This document shows, one piece after another, positions 32,747 through 41,641 of a DNA stretch of 51,741 nt (its first letter is position 1; every line of letters starts with the position of its first letter). Position numbers and translations under genes: made by a program. This DNA is from CAYGVX01 sp964395545 (lineage in GTDB: Archaea; Thermoproteota; Bathyarchaeia; Bathyarchaeales; SOJC01): assembly GCA_964395545.1 (NCBI GenBank), contig CAYNAW010000003.1, positions 1 to 51,741 on the forward strand, read 5' to 3'. The notes below the pieces were generated by a model, which worked only from the letters and a program-made list of their open reading frames with translations, had not been told where the DNA came from and ran no database searches.

Positions 32747-33118
32747 TTGCCTTACTGTTCGAAATGTGGCTCTAAGACTGCAGAAGAGATGAAATACTGT
32801 CCCAAATGCGGGGCTTCCCTCAAGGGTGAACCTGTTGCCAGAGAGGTTTCAGAGAAGCATGAGAAGCGCGAGAAACAGGAGAAGCATGAGAAGGAAGAGA
32901 AGGGCGAGAAACACGAGAAGGACGAAACGAGTCGTTTCTGGGCTTTGATCGGCGGTGTCATGCTACTAATCCTGGGACTCGTTTCGTTCGTCGCAATCGT
33001 GTTCGGCTTTCCAGACCCATGGCGCGGAGCCTTTATCCTAGTCATACTCGGCGTGTTCATCATAATCGTGGCTCTCTACGGCACAGTCAAAGCCTCCCAG
33101 AGAAGCCCGAAGCCTTAA
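32747..33118 (+). CDS. Zinc-ribbon, Lys/Glu-rich linker, two-TM membrane protein
   Basis: 123 residues. CSKCG (4-8) and CPKCG (18-22) form a zinc ribbon. Residues 35-60 are an almost pure run of EKHEK/EKREK/EKEEK units, likely a charged helix. TM helices are at about 66-85 and 94-112. A TTG start with GGTGA about 7 nt upstream fits. The stop interlocks with the GH3 stop (TTAA, 33115-33118). No specific function recognised. Confidence 0.78.
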   Translation: MPYCSKCGSKTAEEMKYCPKCGASLKGEPVAREVSEKHEKREKQEKHEKEEKGEKHEKDETSRFWALIGGVMLLILGLVSFVAIVFGFPDPWRGAFILVILGVFIIIVALYGTVKASQRSPKP

Positions 33119-34260
33119 AGGAACCACCCAAAAAAGAGCCTGTACAGCCTATGCTCCAATACGGCTAAAGTGGTGGCTCTGCCAAAAACTCGGAAATAAT
33201 TCCTTCCCATCGCCTCAACCATGTCGCCAATATCGTATCTAGGAAATAGGCATGAGGAAACCACGAGGCTTCCCCACTCGCCTCTCCGCAGCTCGTGAAG
33301 CATCTTCAACCCCTGCCCCGTCTTGACTTCGAAGACGTATTTGTCGCAGTTTGGGCTGATAAAGGGAAGATCGTCAAGCTGTTGACCGAACACGCCCTCC
33401 GTGGCCGTGTACATCTCAACGACGGGCACGTTGCCATAGTGAGCCCTCAACTTAGGCGCATACTTGAACTGAATCTTTCGCACGCTTGTGCAGAAGAGTG
33501 CCCTAGGCTGCCACATGTCTTTGGGCTTCTTTCCATATCTCTTCGCGACGTATCTGGCGAAGGCAAGAATGACTGGCGTGACTCCCATCGCCGCAGTAAC
33601 ATTCTCGTTCTGTGCCCTTTGGTAGACAAGTTCGAACCGTCTCTCCCAGTCTTGTCGGGTGATGCCCGAACCTAACGCATCAATCTCCTCTTGTCGGGGC
33701 AGCAGACTCACCTGGTTCAGCATAGGATTAAGCCTTGCATAAGTGCCCGAGCTGTAGCCATAGGAGACGGTTCGTCCGCCCGTTTCTAGCGTGGCTACCT
33801 CGGACGGGAAATTGAGGTTGAGGATTCTTCCCGCAAGCAAAGAAGGATCCTTATTCCTCAAAGCATGGTTGACGATAGCTCTCGCGCCGCAAGCGAATAT
33901 CTGCTCCAGGTGAGTCTTGGTGGCTGGAAGAACCTTCGAAGACCCCGTGGATCCCCGCGTCATCACCCAGCAGAGGACTGGCTCGGGAAGCAGGATGAAA
34001 TGGTTTCCTGTTCTAACGTTCTCTAGAACCGGCTGAAGCTTCGGATAACTCACTATCGGGAAGTTCTTCCGAAAGTCTGCGACGTTGTCAACTTCGTCTG
34101 CAGCGTGCTGCTTGCCATAATCAGTCTTTCGATAACCGTCGACCAACTCCAACAAGGCTCTGCGCTGAGCTCCCTCAGGGTCCTCGAGTGCTTCATACCA
34201 CGGGGTTACAAAAGCCTGCAAGAACCCGTCTGGAAAGGCTGTGGCGAACATCTCAGGCAA
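33115..34260 (-). CDS. GH3-family acyl-adenylating enzyme, short form
   Basis: 381 residues. Adenylation motifs match GH3: MTRGSTGSSKVLPAT (phosphate loop), EMYTATEGVFGQ, and RYDIGDMVEA. GH3 proteins conjugate acyl acids to amino acids in plants; prokaryotic substrates are largely unknown. The protein ends soon after the FRVFGRATTLAVLEHRLYRL hinge, so most of the C-terminal lid domain of ~500-600-residue GH3 proteins is absent. No frame-compatible continuation was seen before the convergent neighbour. TATA-like AACTTTTATG precedes it. Confidence 0.85.
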   Translation of the reverse strand: MPEMFATAFPDGFLQAFVTPWYEALEDPEGAQRRALLELVDGYRKTDYGKQHAADEVDNVADFRKNFPIVSYPKLQPVLENVRTGNHFILLPEPVLCWVMTRGSTGSSKVLPATKTHLEQIFACGARAIVNHALRNKDPSLLAGRILNLNFPSEVATLETGGRTVSYGYSSGTYARLNPMLNQVSLLPRQEEIDALGSGITRQDWERRFELVYQRAQNENVTAAMGVTPVILAFARYVAKRYGKKPKDMWQPRALFCTSVRKIQFKYAPKLRAHYGNVPVVEMYTATEGVFGQQLDDLPFISPNCDKYVFEVKTGQGLKMLHELRRGEWGSLVVSSCLFPRYDIGDMVEAMGRNYFRVFGRATTLAVLEHRLYRLFFGWFL

Positions 34261-34323
34261 ATATGGGCCATTTCCTCATAAAAGTTTAAGTGACGAGCCA
34301 ACATTCAAAGTTTGGGGAATAGA

Positions 34324-34800
34324 ATGTCGTTGAACGTCGCAATCAACAAGATTCTGGTTCCGGTCGATGGCTCAGAACCCTCGGAGAGAGCAGCCAAGTA
34401 TGCAGTGTACTTAGCTAAGAAGCTGAAGGCCCATATCATAGCTGTGCACGTAATGCACGTGCCCGCCTATTTCCTCACGACTACGCCCATCGAAGGCATG
34501 CCGACGCCTGCGCCGATACCAGTACAAGTAACGGTTTCTGGTGAGGAAAAGAAGGTCGTTGAGGGCTATTTGAACAAGGTTAAGGAGATCGCGAAGAACG
34601 CAGATGTCGCTTTAGAGGCGAAGATCCTCGAGAACCAGCAGCCCATAGTCCGCGTAATCACAGAATTCGCTGAAAACGAAGGATGCTCCCTCATAGTGAT
34701 GGGAACCAAGGGCAGGACTGGAATGAAACGGTTCCTGTTGGGGAGCGTGGCGAGCGGAGTGGTTACGTATGCGCATTGCCCGGTACTCGTGGTAAGATAA
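34324..34800 (+). CDS. Universal stress protein (UspA family)
   Basis: 158 residues from ATG 34324, with GGGGA just upstream; an in-frame TTG at 34312 is less likely. It starts INKILVPVDGSEPSERAAKYA and ends with the nucleotide-binding motif GTKGRTGMKRFLLGSVASGVV, the GxxG-x9-G(S/T) form associated with ATP binding. A single Usp domain with a longer mid-loop rich in Pro/Met. It is divergent from GH3 across about 60 bp. Confidence 0.93.
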   Translation: MSLNVAINKILVPVDGSEPSERAAKYAVYLAKKLKAHIIAVHVMHVPAYFLTTTPIEGMPTPAPIPVQVTVSGEEKKVVEGYLNKVKEIAKNADVALEAKILENQQPIVRVITEFAENEGCSLIVMGTKGRTGMKRFLLGSVASGVVTYAHCPVLVVR

Positions 34801-34855
34801 CCATAAGGCAGAAGAGAACGTGAGCAGGGCTGAAGGGCACGTTTGTTCGACCGAA

Positions 34856-34863
34856 CGTTTATG
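34856..34863 (+). promoter_or_regulatory. TATA box of the pilin-like surface protein gene
   Basis: GTTTATGT is about 52 bp before the ATG at 34912, giving a ~25-nt leader with GAGGA about 8 nt before the start. Confidence 0.45.
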
Positions 34864-34911
34864 TACTTCCAACACGAATCAAGATAGACACGAATTAGCG
34901 AGGAACAACGT

Positions 34912-36015
34912 ATGCATTTTCCGTCGAGAAGCGTCAGAGGAATCTCAACCCTGCTACTAGTACTCCTGCTCCTTTTCGCCGGTTCTATCGGAGCCGTTCT
35001 ATCATACTTGTGGACTGCAGGCTACTACATTGACTTCACCACCGCGATCCCTGAAGACACTGTCACCGTGGCCATCATGAACGTGACTTTTTCTCGCGAG
35101 AACTGCACCTACTTCGACGTTACTTTGATGAATCCCTCCTACTCAAAGACCGATGCAGAAGTCGAGGGAATAGTACTGCTGAGCGATGCAGATACAGATC
35201 AAGTCGACAGCGCTGAGCCAGCGATTCCTTATCCCTTAAAGAGAGGCGAGTCGAAGACGTTCAAGTGCAATCTCAACTGGGGAGCCTATGCTGGGCAAAA
35301 TTTGACCGTAGCGGTCTTGATCAAAGACGGCTCTGGCGGCACCAAGTCGCACCAAACCGAGCTAGTCAAATTGGAGATACTGGATGTCTCATACAACACG
35401 TCAATTTCTCTAAACCAAGTGAGCATGACTGTTCGAAACCCCTCGAGAATCCCGCTCAACGTCTCCAAAGTGCTCATAGGAACCGGACAAATCCCTCCAA
35501 ACAAGATTCTAGTGAACAGTCAAAACATAACTTTCCCATACACGTTTCCTCAGAACGATACCCGAGTGTTCGAATGCAGCTACAATCTCTGGGACTCCGA
35601 AACAAGTACGGGTGTTCTGGGGACCACTAAGACGATTACCTTCGAGACTCGGCAAGGCTACGAAGCCAGCTTGTCCGAAGTCTTCGCAAATCCAGTCGTC
35701 TTGACGTTGTCAGACGTAACGTTCCCGCTTTCAAACACGACCCAGTTCATACTGAAGAGTGAATCCCACTCGCCCCACTCAGTCAACATCAGCCAAATCA
35801 CCGTAGAGGTGGGAGACATAACTTACACCGTGGCGTCGGACAATACCAATGCCACAGGCTACATCTTGGAAAGGGACACCAACGTCACGATTGTGTGCGC
35901 GGACTCCAGCTTCAACTGGAACGAGGACAACTGGAAAGGCCAAGTGATAACGATACGCGTGTATACTACTCAAGGGTTCGTGGCGAAAGAGGCGGTAACA
36001 GTCCCCTCGGCATAG
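34912..36015 (+). CDS. Membrane-anchored surface protein, three beta-sandwich repeats
   Basis: 367 residues. The N-terminus (SRSVRGISTLLLVLLLLFAG) has a basic stretch then one hydrophobic helix, resembling archaeal type IV pilin-like or a simple signal anchor. The exterior has three related ~100-residue units beginning near 50 (VTVAIMNVTFSRENCTYFDV), 155 (KLEILDVSYNTSISLNQVSM) and 262 (VVLTLSDVTFPLSNTTQF). About eleven N-glycosylation sequons are present. It is likely an S-layer-associated or adhesin-like protein; no enzyme motif seen. Confidence 0.75.
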   Translation: MHFPSRSVRGISTLLLVLLLLFAGSIGAVLSYLWTAGYYIDFTTAIPEDTVTVAIMNVTFSRENCTYFDVTLMNPSYSKTDAEVEGIVLLSDADTDQVDSAEPAIPYPLKRGESKTFKCNLNWGAYAGQNLTVAVLIKDGSGGTKSHQTELVKLEILDVSYNTSISLNQVSMTVRNPSRIPLNVSKVLIGTGQIPPNKILVNSQNITFPYTFPQNDTRVFECSYNLWDSETSTGVLGTTKTITFETRQGYEASLSEVFANPVVLTLSDVTFPLSNTTQFILKSESHSPHSVNISQITVEVGDITYTVASDNTNATGYILERDTNVTIVCADSSFNWNEDNWKGQVITIRVYTTQGFVAKEAVTVPSA

Positions 36016-36065
36016 CCAGCCTCCCGCGTTCTCCTTCTCTCCAAGCATCTTCAACCACACGTGAA

Positions 36066-36073
36066 GTTTAAAT
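36066..36073 (+). promoter_or_regulatory. TATA box of the small ORF-aminotransferase transcript
   Basis: GTTTAAAT predicts transcription near 36096, 13 nt before the small ORF's ATG at 36109, so the small ORF is inside the aminotransferase mRNA. Confidence 0.5.
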
Positions 36074-36108
36074 GTAAGAATCTACGAAGTGAATAGTCCT
36101 CTGCAGAG

Positions 36109-36258
36109 ATGAATATCGTGACAGAGTTCCTCGCCGTCATCGGAAACGCAGAATACGCTACGATCTTCGGCGACGACCAAATTCAAAGTGAGCAATCTTG
36201 GATGGCGAGGCAAAACGTGGTGCCAAAGAAACCTGCAATATTGGTGAAAAGAGTTTGA
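36109..36258 (+). CDS. Candidate 49-residue ORF coupled to the aminotransferase
   Basis: ATG at 36109 to TGA at 36256-36258, peptide beginning MNIVTEFLAVIGNAEYATIF and ending KKPAILVKRV. It is the first start codon after the predicted transcription start. Its stop overlaps the aminotransferase TTG in a TTGA, the same 4-nt coupling used by three other gene pairs in this window. No family recognised; it could be a small protein or a regulatory upstream ORF. Confidence 0.45.
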   Translation: MNIVTEFLAVIGNAEYATIFGDDQIQSEQSWMARQNVVPKKPAILVKRV

Positions 36259-37448
36259 AGGTTACACGAAGAGTTAGCACGATTGAATACGCGATAAGAG
36301 ACGTCATCGAATTCGCCAAGAACCTCGAGAAAGCAGGGAAACAGATAACCTACCTGAACATAGGCGACCCGGTGAAGTTCGACTTTGACACGCCTGAACA
36401 CGTTAAGCGTGCCCTCTTCGAGTCCGTGAAGAAAGGGGAAAACTGGTATGGTCCTTCTGAAGGGCTACCGGAACTGAGGGAGGCAATCTGTAAGAAAGAG
36501 AAAATCGTCAATGGGGTTGATTTGACGCCTGACAACGTCCTCGTTACCACAGGCGTCTCGGAGGGAATATTCATGTTGATGGCAGCGATCATCAACAGGG
36601 GAGACGAAATCCTCGTTCCAGGTCCCACGTACCCACCCTATGCTTCGTACGCGAAGTTTTTTGACGGCAAACCGGTGGCTTACCGCACGGTTGAGGAGCA
36701 GGGTTGGCAGCCAGACGTTGAGGATATTCGGTCGAAGGTTTCTGAGAAGACGCGCGGTATTGTGATAATAAACCCTAACAACCCTTGCGGCGGCTTGTAT
36801 GACTCTAAGACTGTGAAGGAAATCGTGAGTTTAGCAGCTGAGCATGATTTGCCAGTATTGTCTGACGAAATCTACGACAGGATCGTTTACGAGGAGCAGT
36901 TCGTAAGTACTGCTCGAGTTGCGGGCGATTATCCAATCATTGGATTGAACGGTTTTTCTAAGACTTATTTGGCAACGGGGTGGAGGCTGGGGTATTTCTA
37001 CTTCCACGACCCTGACGGTAAGCTCGCGGAGCTGAAGGACGGCGTCAAGAAGGAATCACGGATAAGACTGTGCACCAACACGCCTATTCAGAAAGCAGGA
37101 ATTGCTGCTTTGAATGGACCGCAGACGCACATTCCTAAGATGGTCGAAAAACTGCGTCGTCGACGAGACTACGCTTGGAACCGCCTGAACCAGATAGACG
37201 GAGTCAGCTGTAAAAAGCCGAAGGGCGCCTTTTACGTGTTTCCTAAGATTCTCGGCGTTGGAACGCGTTGGAAGACCGACTTCGACTTCGTCCTCGACTT
37301 GTTGGAGAAGACAGGCGTGCTTTTTGTCCACGGTTCCGGCTTCTGTGACGTTTACGGCGTTGGACACGTTAGAGGAGTATTCCTGCCACCCGTCGAAGTC
37401 TTGGAAAAAGCATTTGACGATCTAGAGAAGTTCATGCAGCAGGGTTAG
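36255..37448 (+). CDS. Class I/II aminotransferase, alanine-aminotransferase-like
   Basis: 397 residues from the TTG at 36255, selected because GGTGA is 7 nt upstream and the family sequence begins soon after (RRVSTIEYAIRDV). PLP Lys236 is in NGFSKTYLATGWRLGY; NPNNPCGG and LSDEIYDRIVYE are fold-type I signatures. It resembles archaeal AlaT/AspC-type enzymes that transfer amino groups between alanine or aspartate and 2-oxoglutarate; exact specificity is uncertain. It is translated in coupling with the 49-residue ORF. Confidence 0.9.
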   Translation: MKVTRRVSTIEYAIRDVIEFAKNLEKAGKQITYLNIGDPVKFDFDTPEHVKRALFESVKKGENWYGPSEGLPELREAICKKEKIVNGVDLTPDNVLVTTGVSEGIFMLMAAIINRGDEILVPGPTYPPYASYAKFFDGKPVAYRTVEEQGWQPDVEDIRSKVSEKTRGIVIINPNNPCGGLYDSKTVKEIVSLAAEHDLPVLSDEIYDRIVYEEQFVSTARVAGDYPIIGLNGFSKTYLATGWRLGYFYFHDPDGKLAELKDGVKKESRIRLCTNTPIQKAGIAALNGPQTHIPKMVEKLRRRRDYAWNRLNQIDGVSCKKPKGAFYVFPKILGVGTRWKTDFDFVLDLLEKTGVLFVHGSGFCDVYGVGHVRGVFLPPVEVLEKAFDDLEKFMQQG

Positions 37449-37459
37449 GCAGGCTTTCT

Positions 37460-38350
37460 CTAGCGGATGGGCACACCGTTCTTTGGGTCCAACACTGCCT
37501 TGTGGTACTCTTCCATCAACTTCTTAGTGACAGGGCCTGGGCATTCGATTCCGATTTTTCTCTTGTTTATCTCTTTCACGGGCACTACTTCGGCTGCGGT
37601 TCCCGTGAAGAACACTTCGTCTGCGATGAACAGGTCTACGGGCGTTATCTCCTTCTTCGCAACGGTGTAACCAAGTTTCTGGGCGATCTCTATGACGACG
37701 TTCCTGGTTATTCCCCTCAAGGCTCCTGTGGACGTGGGCGGCGTTATTATCAAGCCACTGGACACAGTGAAGATGTTTTCGGCGACGCCTTCGCACACGA
37801 AGCCCTCCTTGTTCAGGCAGATTGCTTCGTCGGCGTTCGCACTGTTCGCCTCGAGTTTAGCGAGTATGCTGTTAAGGTAGTTGAGGGATTTTATTTCGTG
37901 GGAGGTTGCGTCAACGGGATCACGTTTGACCCATGAGATTATTGCCGTGATTCCTTCTTCTTCAGCTCCGCTGTCATGCAGTTTGATCCGGTCTGTTATG
38001 ACTATTATTGTGGGTCTGGAGCATTTTCGGGGGTCGAGTCCCAAGTCTCCTGGGCCTCTGGAGACGACTAGGCGTATGTATGCGTCTGTCAGCTTGTTCT
38101 TTTTCAGTGTTTCGATTACCGCCTTTGTCATTTCTTCCTTCGTCATCGGAATTTTCATCATGATGGTTCGGGCCGAGAGATATAGCCGGTCAATATGCTC
38201 TTTGAGCTTGAAGACGCTGCCGTTGTATGCGCGTATTCCTTCGAACACGCCGTCTCCGTATAGAAAGCCGTGGTCGTAGACGGATATCTTGGCGTCGGAT
38301 TTGGGGTAGTAGTTGCCGTCGACGTAGATGAGAAGTTCTTTCTGCTCCAT
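37460..38350 (-). CDS. ilvE: Branched-chain-amino-acid aminotransferase
   Basis: 296 residues, fold type IV PLP enzyme. VYDHGFLYGDGVFEGIRAYNG is the N-terminal signature, PLP Lys154 is in HEIKSLNYLNS, and EAICLNKEGFVCEGVAENIF and GALRGITRNVVIEIA follow. It makes or degrades Leu, Ile and Val with 2-oxoglutarate. It is convergent with the aminotransferase, 11 nt apart. Confidence 0.94.
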   Translation of the reverse strand: MEQKELLIYVDGNYYPKSDAKISVYDHGFLYGDGVFEGIRAYNGSVFKLKEHIDRLYLSARTIMMKIPMTKEEMTKAVIETLKKNKLTDAYIRLVVSRGPGDLGLDPRKCSRPTIIVITDRIKLHDSGAEEEGITAIISWVKRDPVDATSHEIKSLNYLNSILAKLEANSANADEAICLNKEGFVCEGVAENIFTVSSGLIITPPTSTGALRGITRNVVIEIAQKLGYTVAKKEITPVDLFIADEVFFTGTAAEVVPVKEINKRKIGIECPGPVTKKLMEEYHKAVLDPKNGVPIR

Positions 38351-38419
38351 TATTCAGGGGTCTCCTTGCCGAGTTTTACAATATCCGAGATTGCTTGATA
38401 TACTTTTTGTAAGCAGGGC

Positions 38420-40282
38420 TCAGCCGTAGAATTGAGGTCTCTGCGACAGTTTCTTCGGCAGGGGCAGCGGTTTGACGGGTTTGCCTTTTGTCTGCTTCAG
38501 TATGCTATCCACGAGTGCTGCAGGGGTCATCTCGACGATTTTCCTGAGGGCTCGGTCTCTGACCTGCAGAACTCCCGAGTCGATTTCTCTCTGGCCGAGG
38601 ACTAGTATGTAGTTTACCCACTCGGTTTCTGCTTCCCTCACTTTTTTCTGCATCGTGAGGGGGCGGTCGTCAAAGTCCACGCGAACACCGTGCGCGTCTA
38701 TTTCGGCAACCATCTTTGCGGCGTCTTCTGCGAATTTGTCTGAGACTGGTATCACTCGCACTTGGGTGGGTGACAGCCAGAGTGGAAGCATCGGGGGTTC
38801 TCCCTTCTGCTGTTCTTGGTGGGCTTTCTCCAGCATCGCGTAGACGCATCTCTCCACTCCACCGCTGGGCGAACAGTGAAGAATGATCGGATGTTGTTTC
38901 TCTCCCTTCTCGTCTACGTACGTGATGTCGTATCTCTGAGCGTTCTCCACATCTATTTGATCGGTTGAGAGGGCTGAAGCTTTGTCCAAGCTGTCGACGA
39001 AGTTGAACTCCCACTTCAGAATCCAGTAGAAAGCCTTCTCTTTGAACATCTCAATCAGAACGGGCTTACCTAGGAGCTGGACTAACGAGACGATGAAGCC
39101 CTCGTTTTTCTCGTAGAAGTCTCGGCTGAACCTAATCGCCAACTCGTAGTCATCCTTTTCCAGCTCGAAGGCTTCTAAGACTTTCATGCACAGCTTGAAA
39201 CGAACGACAAACTCCTCCTTGGCCTGTTCCAAGTCGGCGCATAGTGCGTGGCAGTCGGGCATCGTGAAGGCACGTTGCCGTCTGAGGCCTGTTACTTCTC
39301 CGCTCTTTTCCCGTCGGAAGCTGTATCGCGTCAACTCGTAGACCCGGAGGGGAAGCTGACGGTACGAGAATCGCGTATCATGCAACATGAGAAACTGGCC
39401 AAAGCACGCGGCGAATCTCAGGAAGAGGTCGCGGTCTTCTGACTTGATGACGTACTGCCGCGCAGGAAAGCGGTCTAGGTAGTCTCTTAGGCTGGGGTGA
39501 TGGAAATCGTACATGACGGGAGTCTCAATCTCCATCGCGCCGTACTCAGACATAGTGGCTGTGACAAACTGCTCAATCAGAGACTTCACCAGCCGTCCCT
39601 TCGGGTACCATCTGAGGTTGCCCGGGTCGCTGGCGGGTTCATAGTCGACGAGTTCCAGTCTCTTCATCAACGGTATGTGGGCGGGCATCTCTTGACTTGC
39701 TCTGACTTTGGCGATTTCGTATTTTGCGAATTTCTCGAGGTTCTGGCGTCTGGCAAAATCAAACTTTTCAACTGGAACCATCTTTCCGTCGGGCGTCAGG
39801 ATGTACCAGTGCGGCTTCATCTTCTCTTCAACTTTAAGCGCCTCGGAAATCTTCTCCTCCTTCTTTGCTGCACCCGACAGGATAACTTTGGCTTGCTCGG
39901 CAAGCGGGTGACCCTTAATCGAAACGGTGAACTGCTTGTTCCAGCCGAACGGAGCGCGAAAAGTCTCTAAACCCTCTTCTTTCGCGTGTCTTTCCATGGC
40001 CTTGATGACCTTCAGCGCCGCTGCAGGCTTCGCCAGATTGCTGCTCAGGTGGGCGTACGGATAAATCAGGATTCGGCGGGTTTTGAGCTGCTTCAGCGCC
40101 CCGTTAATCTCTTCGACGGCCTGCCCCGCTGAGGTCTCGTCGTCGCCCTCTTCGACTGCAGTGAAGAGGACAACGATTTCCTCTAGGCGTGTTTCCGTCT
40201 TCTCTGCCTCTTCTGCCATCTCGATTTCTTTCTGTATCGGCTTGTACTCGATGAAGTTTGAATGTAACTGCAGGATTCGCAC
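38420..40282 (-). CDS. thrS: Threonyl-tRNA synthetase, archaeal type
   Basis: 620 residues from the GTG at 40282, which gives the family-typical MRILQLHSNFIEY; the longer frame lacks support. Residues 1-140 are the archaeal D-aminoacyl-deacylase-like editing domain that removes Ser. The class II core has RVYELTRYSFRRE (motif 2) and LHCSPSGGVERCVYAMLE (motif 3), and the C-terminal anticodon-binding domain holds PVSDKFAEDAAKMVAEI. A purine stretch GGCGGTTG precedes the start. It is the last gene after pfkB and a zinc protein in the same direction. Confidence 0.95.
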   Translation of the reverse strand: MRILQLHSNFIEYKPIQKEIEMAEEAEKTETRLEEIVVLFTAVEEGDDETSAGQAVEEINGALKQLKTRRILIYPYAHLSSNLAKPAAALKVIKAMERHAKEEGLETFRAPFGWNKQFTVSIKGHPLAEQAKVILSGAAKKEEKISEALKVEEKMKPHWYILTPDGKMVPVEKFDFARRQNLEKFAKYEIAKVRASQEMPAHIPLMKRLELVDYEPASDPGNLRWYPKGRLVKSLIEQFVTATMSEYGAMEIETPVMYDFHHPSLRDYLDRFPARQYVIKSEDRDLFLRFAACFGQFLMLHDTRFSYRQLPLRVYELTRYSFRREKSGEVTGLRRQRAFTMPDCHALCADLEQAKEEFVVRFKLCMKVLEAFELEKDDYELAIRFSRDFYEKNEGFIVSLVQLLGKPVLIEMFKEKAFYWILKWEFNFVDSLDKASALSTDQIDVENAQRYDITYVDEKGEKQHPIILHCSPSGGVERCVYAMLEKAHQEQQKGEPPMLPLWLSPTQVRVIPVSDKFAEDAAKMVAEIDAHGVRVDFDDRPLTMQKKVREAETEWVNYILVLGQREIDSGVLQVRDRALRKIVEMTPAALVDSILKQTKGKPVKPLPLPKKLSQRPQFYG

Positions 40283-40369
40283 GCTTTTCAACCGCCTCTG
40301 CCGGTCTATCTCTAAACTAAACTGGTGGAAATCGGCTAAAGCTTTTGCCTTTCTACCAACCATATCGCC

Positions 40370-40582
40370 TTAGAGCGAGCCTTGATGTCGCCACTTCTCT
40401 AGCGTTCGGTCCTTCTTCGTAGCCTTCTTGAACTCCTTATAATGCTCCTTACACAGGTACGCTCTCTTCACTTCGCTGACTTTCAACCCCGCCGCAGCCA
40501 CTTTGCTCGCGAATATTGAACGTACAGCATCTTTTCCGCAGCCTGAAACGCTACATTTCACGCCCTTGTCGATTCTTCCCAA
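40370..40582 (-). CDS. Small zinc-finger protein between pfkB and thrS
   Basis: About 70 residues from a TTG at 40582; AGAGG lies about 9 nt upstream and the longer frame would overlap pfkB by over 100 nt. CSVSGCGKDAVRSI and AYLCKEHYKEFKK give a C-x4-C...C-x2-H treble-clef-like site, then a basic tail. This type of small archaeal zinc protein is often encoded near translation genes and may bind RNA. A GTG at 40591 is an alternative start. Confidence 0.68.
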   Translation of the reverse strand: MGRIDKGVKCSVSGCGKDAVRSIFASKVAAAGLKVSEVKRAYLCKEHYKEFKKATKKDRTLEKWRHQGSL

Positions 40583-40595
40583 CGCGTGCACCCTC

Positions 40596-41573
40596 TTACT
40601 CAGAAACTGTTCTTCTTGAGAATGGCTTAATGCCCTTCTCGTATATTTCGGTTGCCCTTCCATACACCTCATCTTTACTGCCGAACCGTGTTGAGCCCAC
40701 CGCCTCCACGACAAATGACGCGGCTGCCGAACCCACGCAGCAACACCATAATGGCTCCCTGTCCCGAGCGTGTTCGGCTAGGAAGCCGCCGATGAAGGCG
40801 TCCCCCGCCCCGGTCGAGTCCACAAGTATCCGTGGCTTGCACGCGGGAATGTTGTAGCAACCGTCTTCGAAGCATGCTACCGCACCTCTCTCTCCCATAG
40901 TGATCAGCACCGTCTTCACGCCCCACCGTCGAATCTCTTGCACGGACGCTGCAAGGGTAGACTGCCCGGTCAACACCCTCGTCTCCTGAAGTGAAGACTT
41001 GACAACATCGCAGTGCTGAAGGAACTCCAAGTCAGCAGGTTTTTCGAGTCGCGTCCGTCCAGCAGAGTCGAATTGTCGTACAAACCCTTGTGGATCGATG
41101 GATAGAACGCGTGTTCTTTTTCTCAGCTCGGCAATGACGTCCATGTCCACTTCGTTTGCTACGGGAGCCACGTGGACTATTTTCACCTGCAGACCGTGTG
41201 GTAGGTCGCTTAACCCTATCTGTGGTGCCTTGTTCCTTAACTGTATCTTCCGGCGGCCCGAGCGATACGTCAGAACGAAGCTTGTTGTCAGGGCGGTTTC
41301 TTCAACCCCCACGTGTGACAGGTTCACGTTGTTTTCGCAAAGCCGTCCGTGATAGTTGTGAAAGTCCCTGCCGACCCTCGAGATCGCTGTCACTTTGGCG
41401 CCCAGTTTTGCCGCCGTCAGGGAGACAAAAGCGGCTGGACCGCCTAGAGTCGGTCTCGACCGGGCTATTGTTGGCGATTTGATCAGGTCTATTGCGAAGT
41501 GACCGATTGTGGCGATGTCGAACCGCGTTGTTTTCGACATGGTGGGGCGCGAACCTTGTGTTGGCGTTTCCAT
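40596..41573 (-). CDS. PfkB/ribokinase-family sugar kinase
   Basis: 325 residues. N-terminal GGPAAFVSLTAAKLGAKVTA is the substrate-binding stretch; DSTGAGDAFIGGFLAEHA holds the catalytic Asp and anion hole. The sugar or nucleoside substrate cannot be told from sequence. A TATA (TTATATAC on the minus strand, 41592-41599) about 26 bp before the ATG implies a leaderless mRNA. The start is 68 bp from the divergent eS26 start and shares that box. Confidence 0.9.
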   Translation of the reverse strand: METPTQGSRPTMSKTTRFDIATIGHFAIDLIKSPTIARSRPTLGGPAAFVSLTAAKLGAKVTAISRVGRDFHNYHGRLCENNVNLSHVGVEETALTTSFVLTYRSGRRKIQLRNKAPQIGLSDLPHGLQVKIVHVAPVANEVDMDVIAELRKRTRVLSIDPQGFVRQFDSAGRTRLEKPADLEFLQHCDVVKSSLQETRVLTGQSTLAASVQEIRRWGVKTVLITMGERGAVACFEDGCYNIPACKPRILVDSTGAGDAFIGGFLAEHARDREPLWCCCVGSAAASFVVEAVGSTRFGSKDEVYGRATEIYEKGIKPFSRRTVSE

Positions 41574-41591
41574 TTTGGCTAATAAGCATTA

Positions 41592-41600
41592 GTATATAAG
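41592..41600. promoter_or_regulatory. Shared symmetric TATA box for pfkB-like kinase and eS26
   Basis: AGTATATAAG (41591-41600) reads as a TATA box both ways. Leftward it is about 26 bp from the kinase ATG at 41573. Rightward it predicts a start near 41622, 20 nt before the eS26 ATG at 41642. Confidence 0.55.
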
Positions 41601-41641
41601 TCTCTTCTGCAAAATGGCTACTGCATAAGGATGTGAATGGT

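Noticed and set aside
32875..32930. Microsatellite-like GAGAAG repeat
   Set aside because: It encodes the charged linker of the zinc-ribbon membrane protein in frame, so it is explained as protein low complexity.
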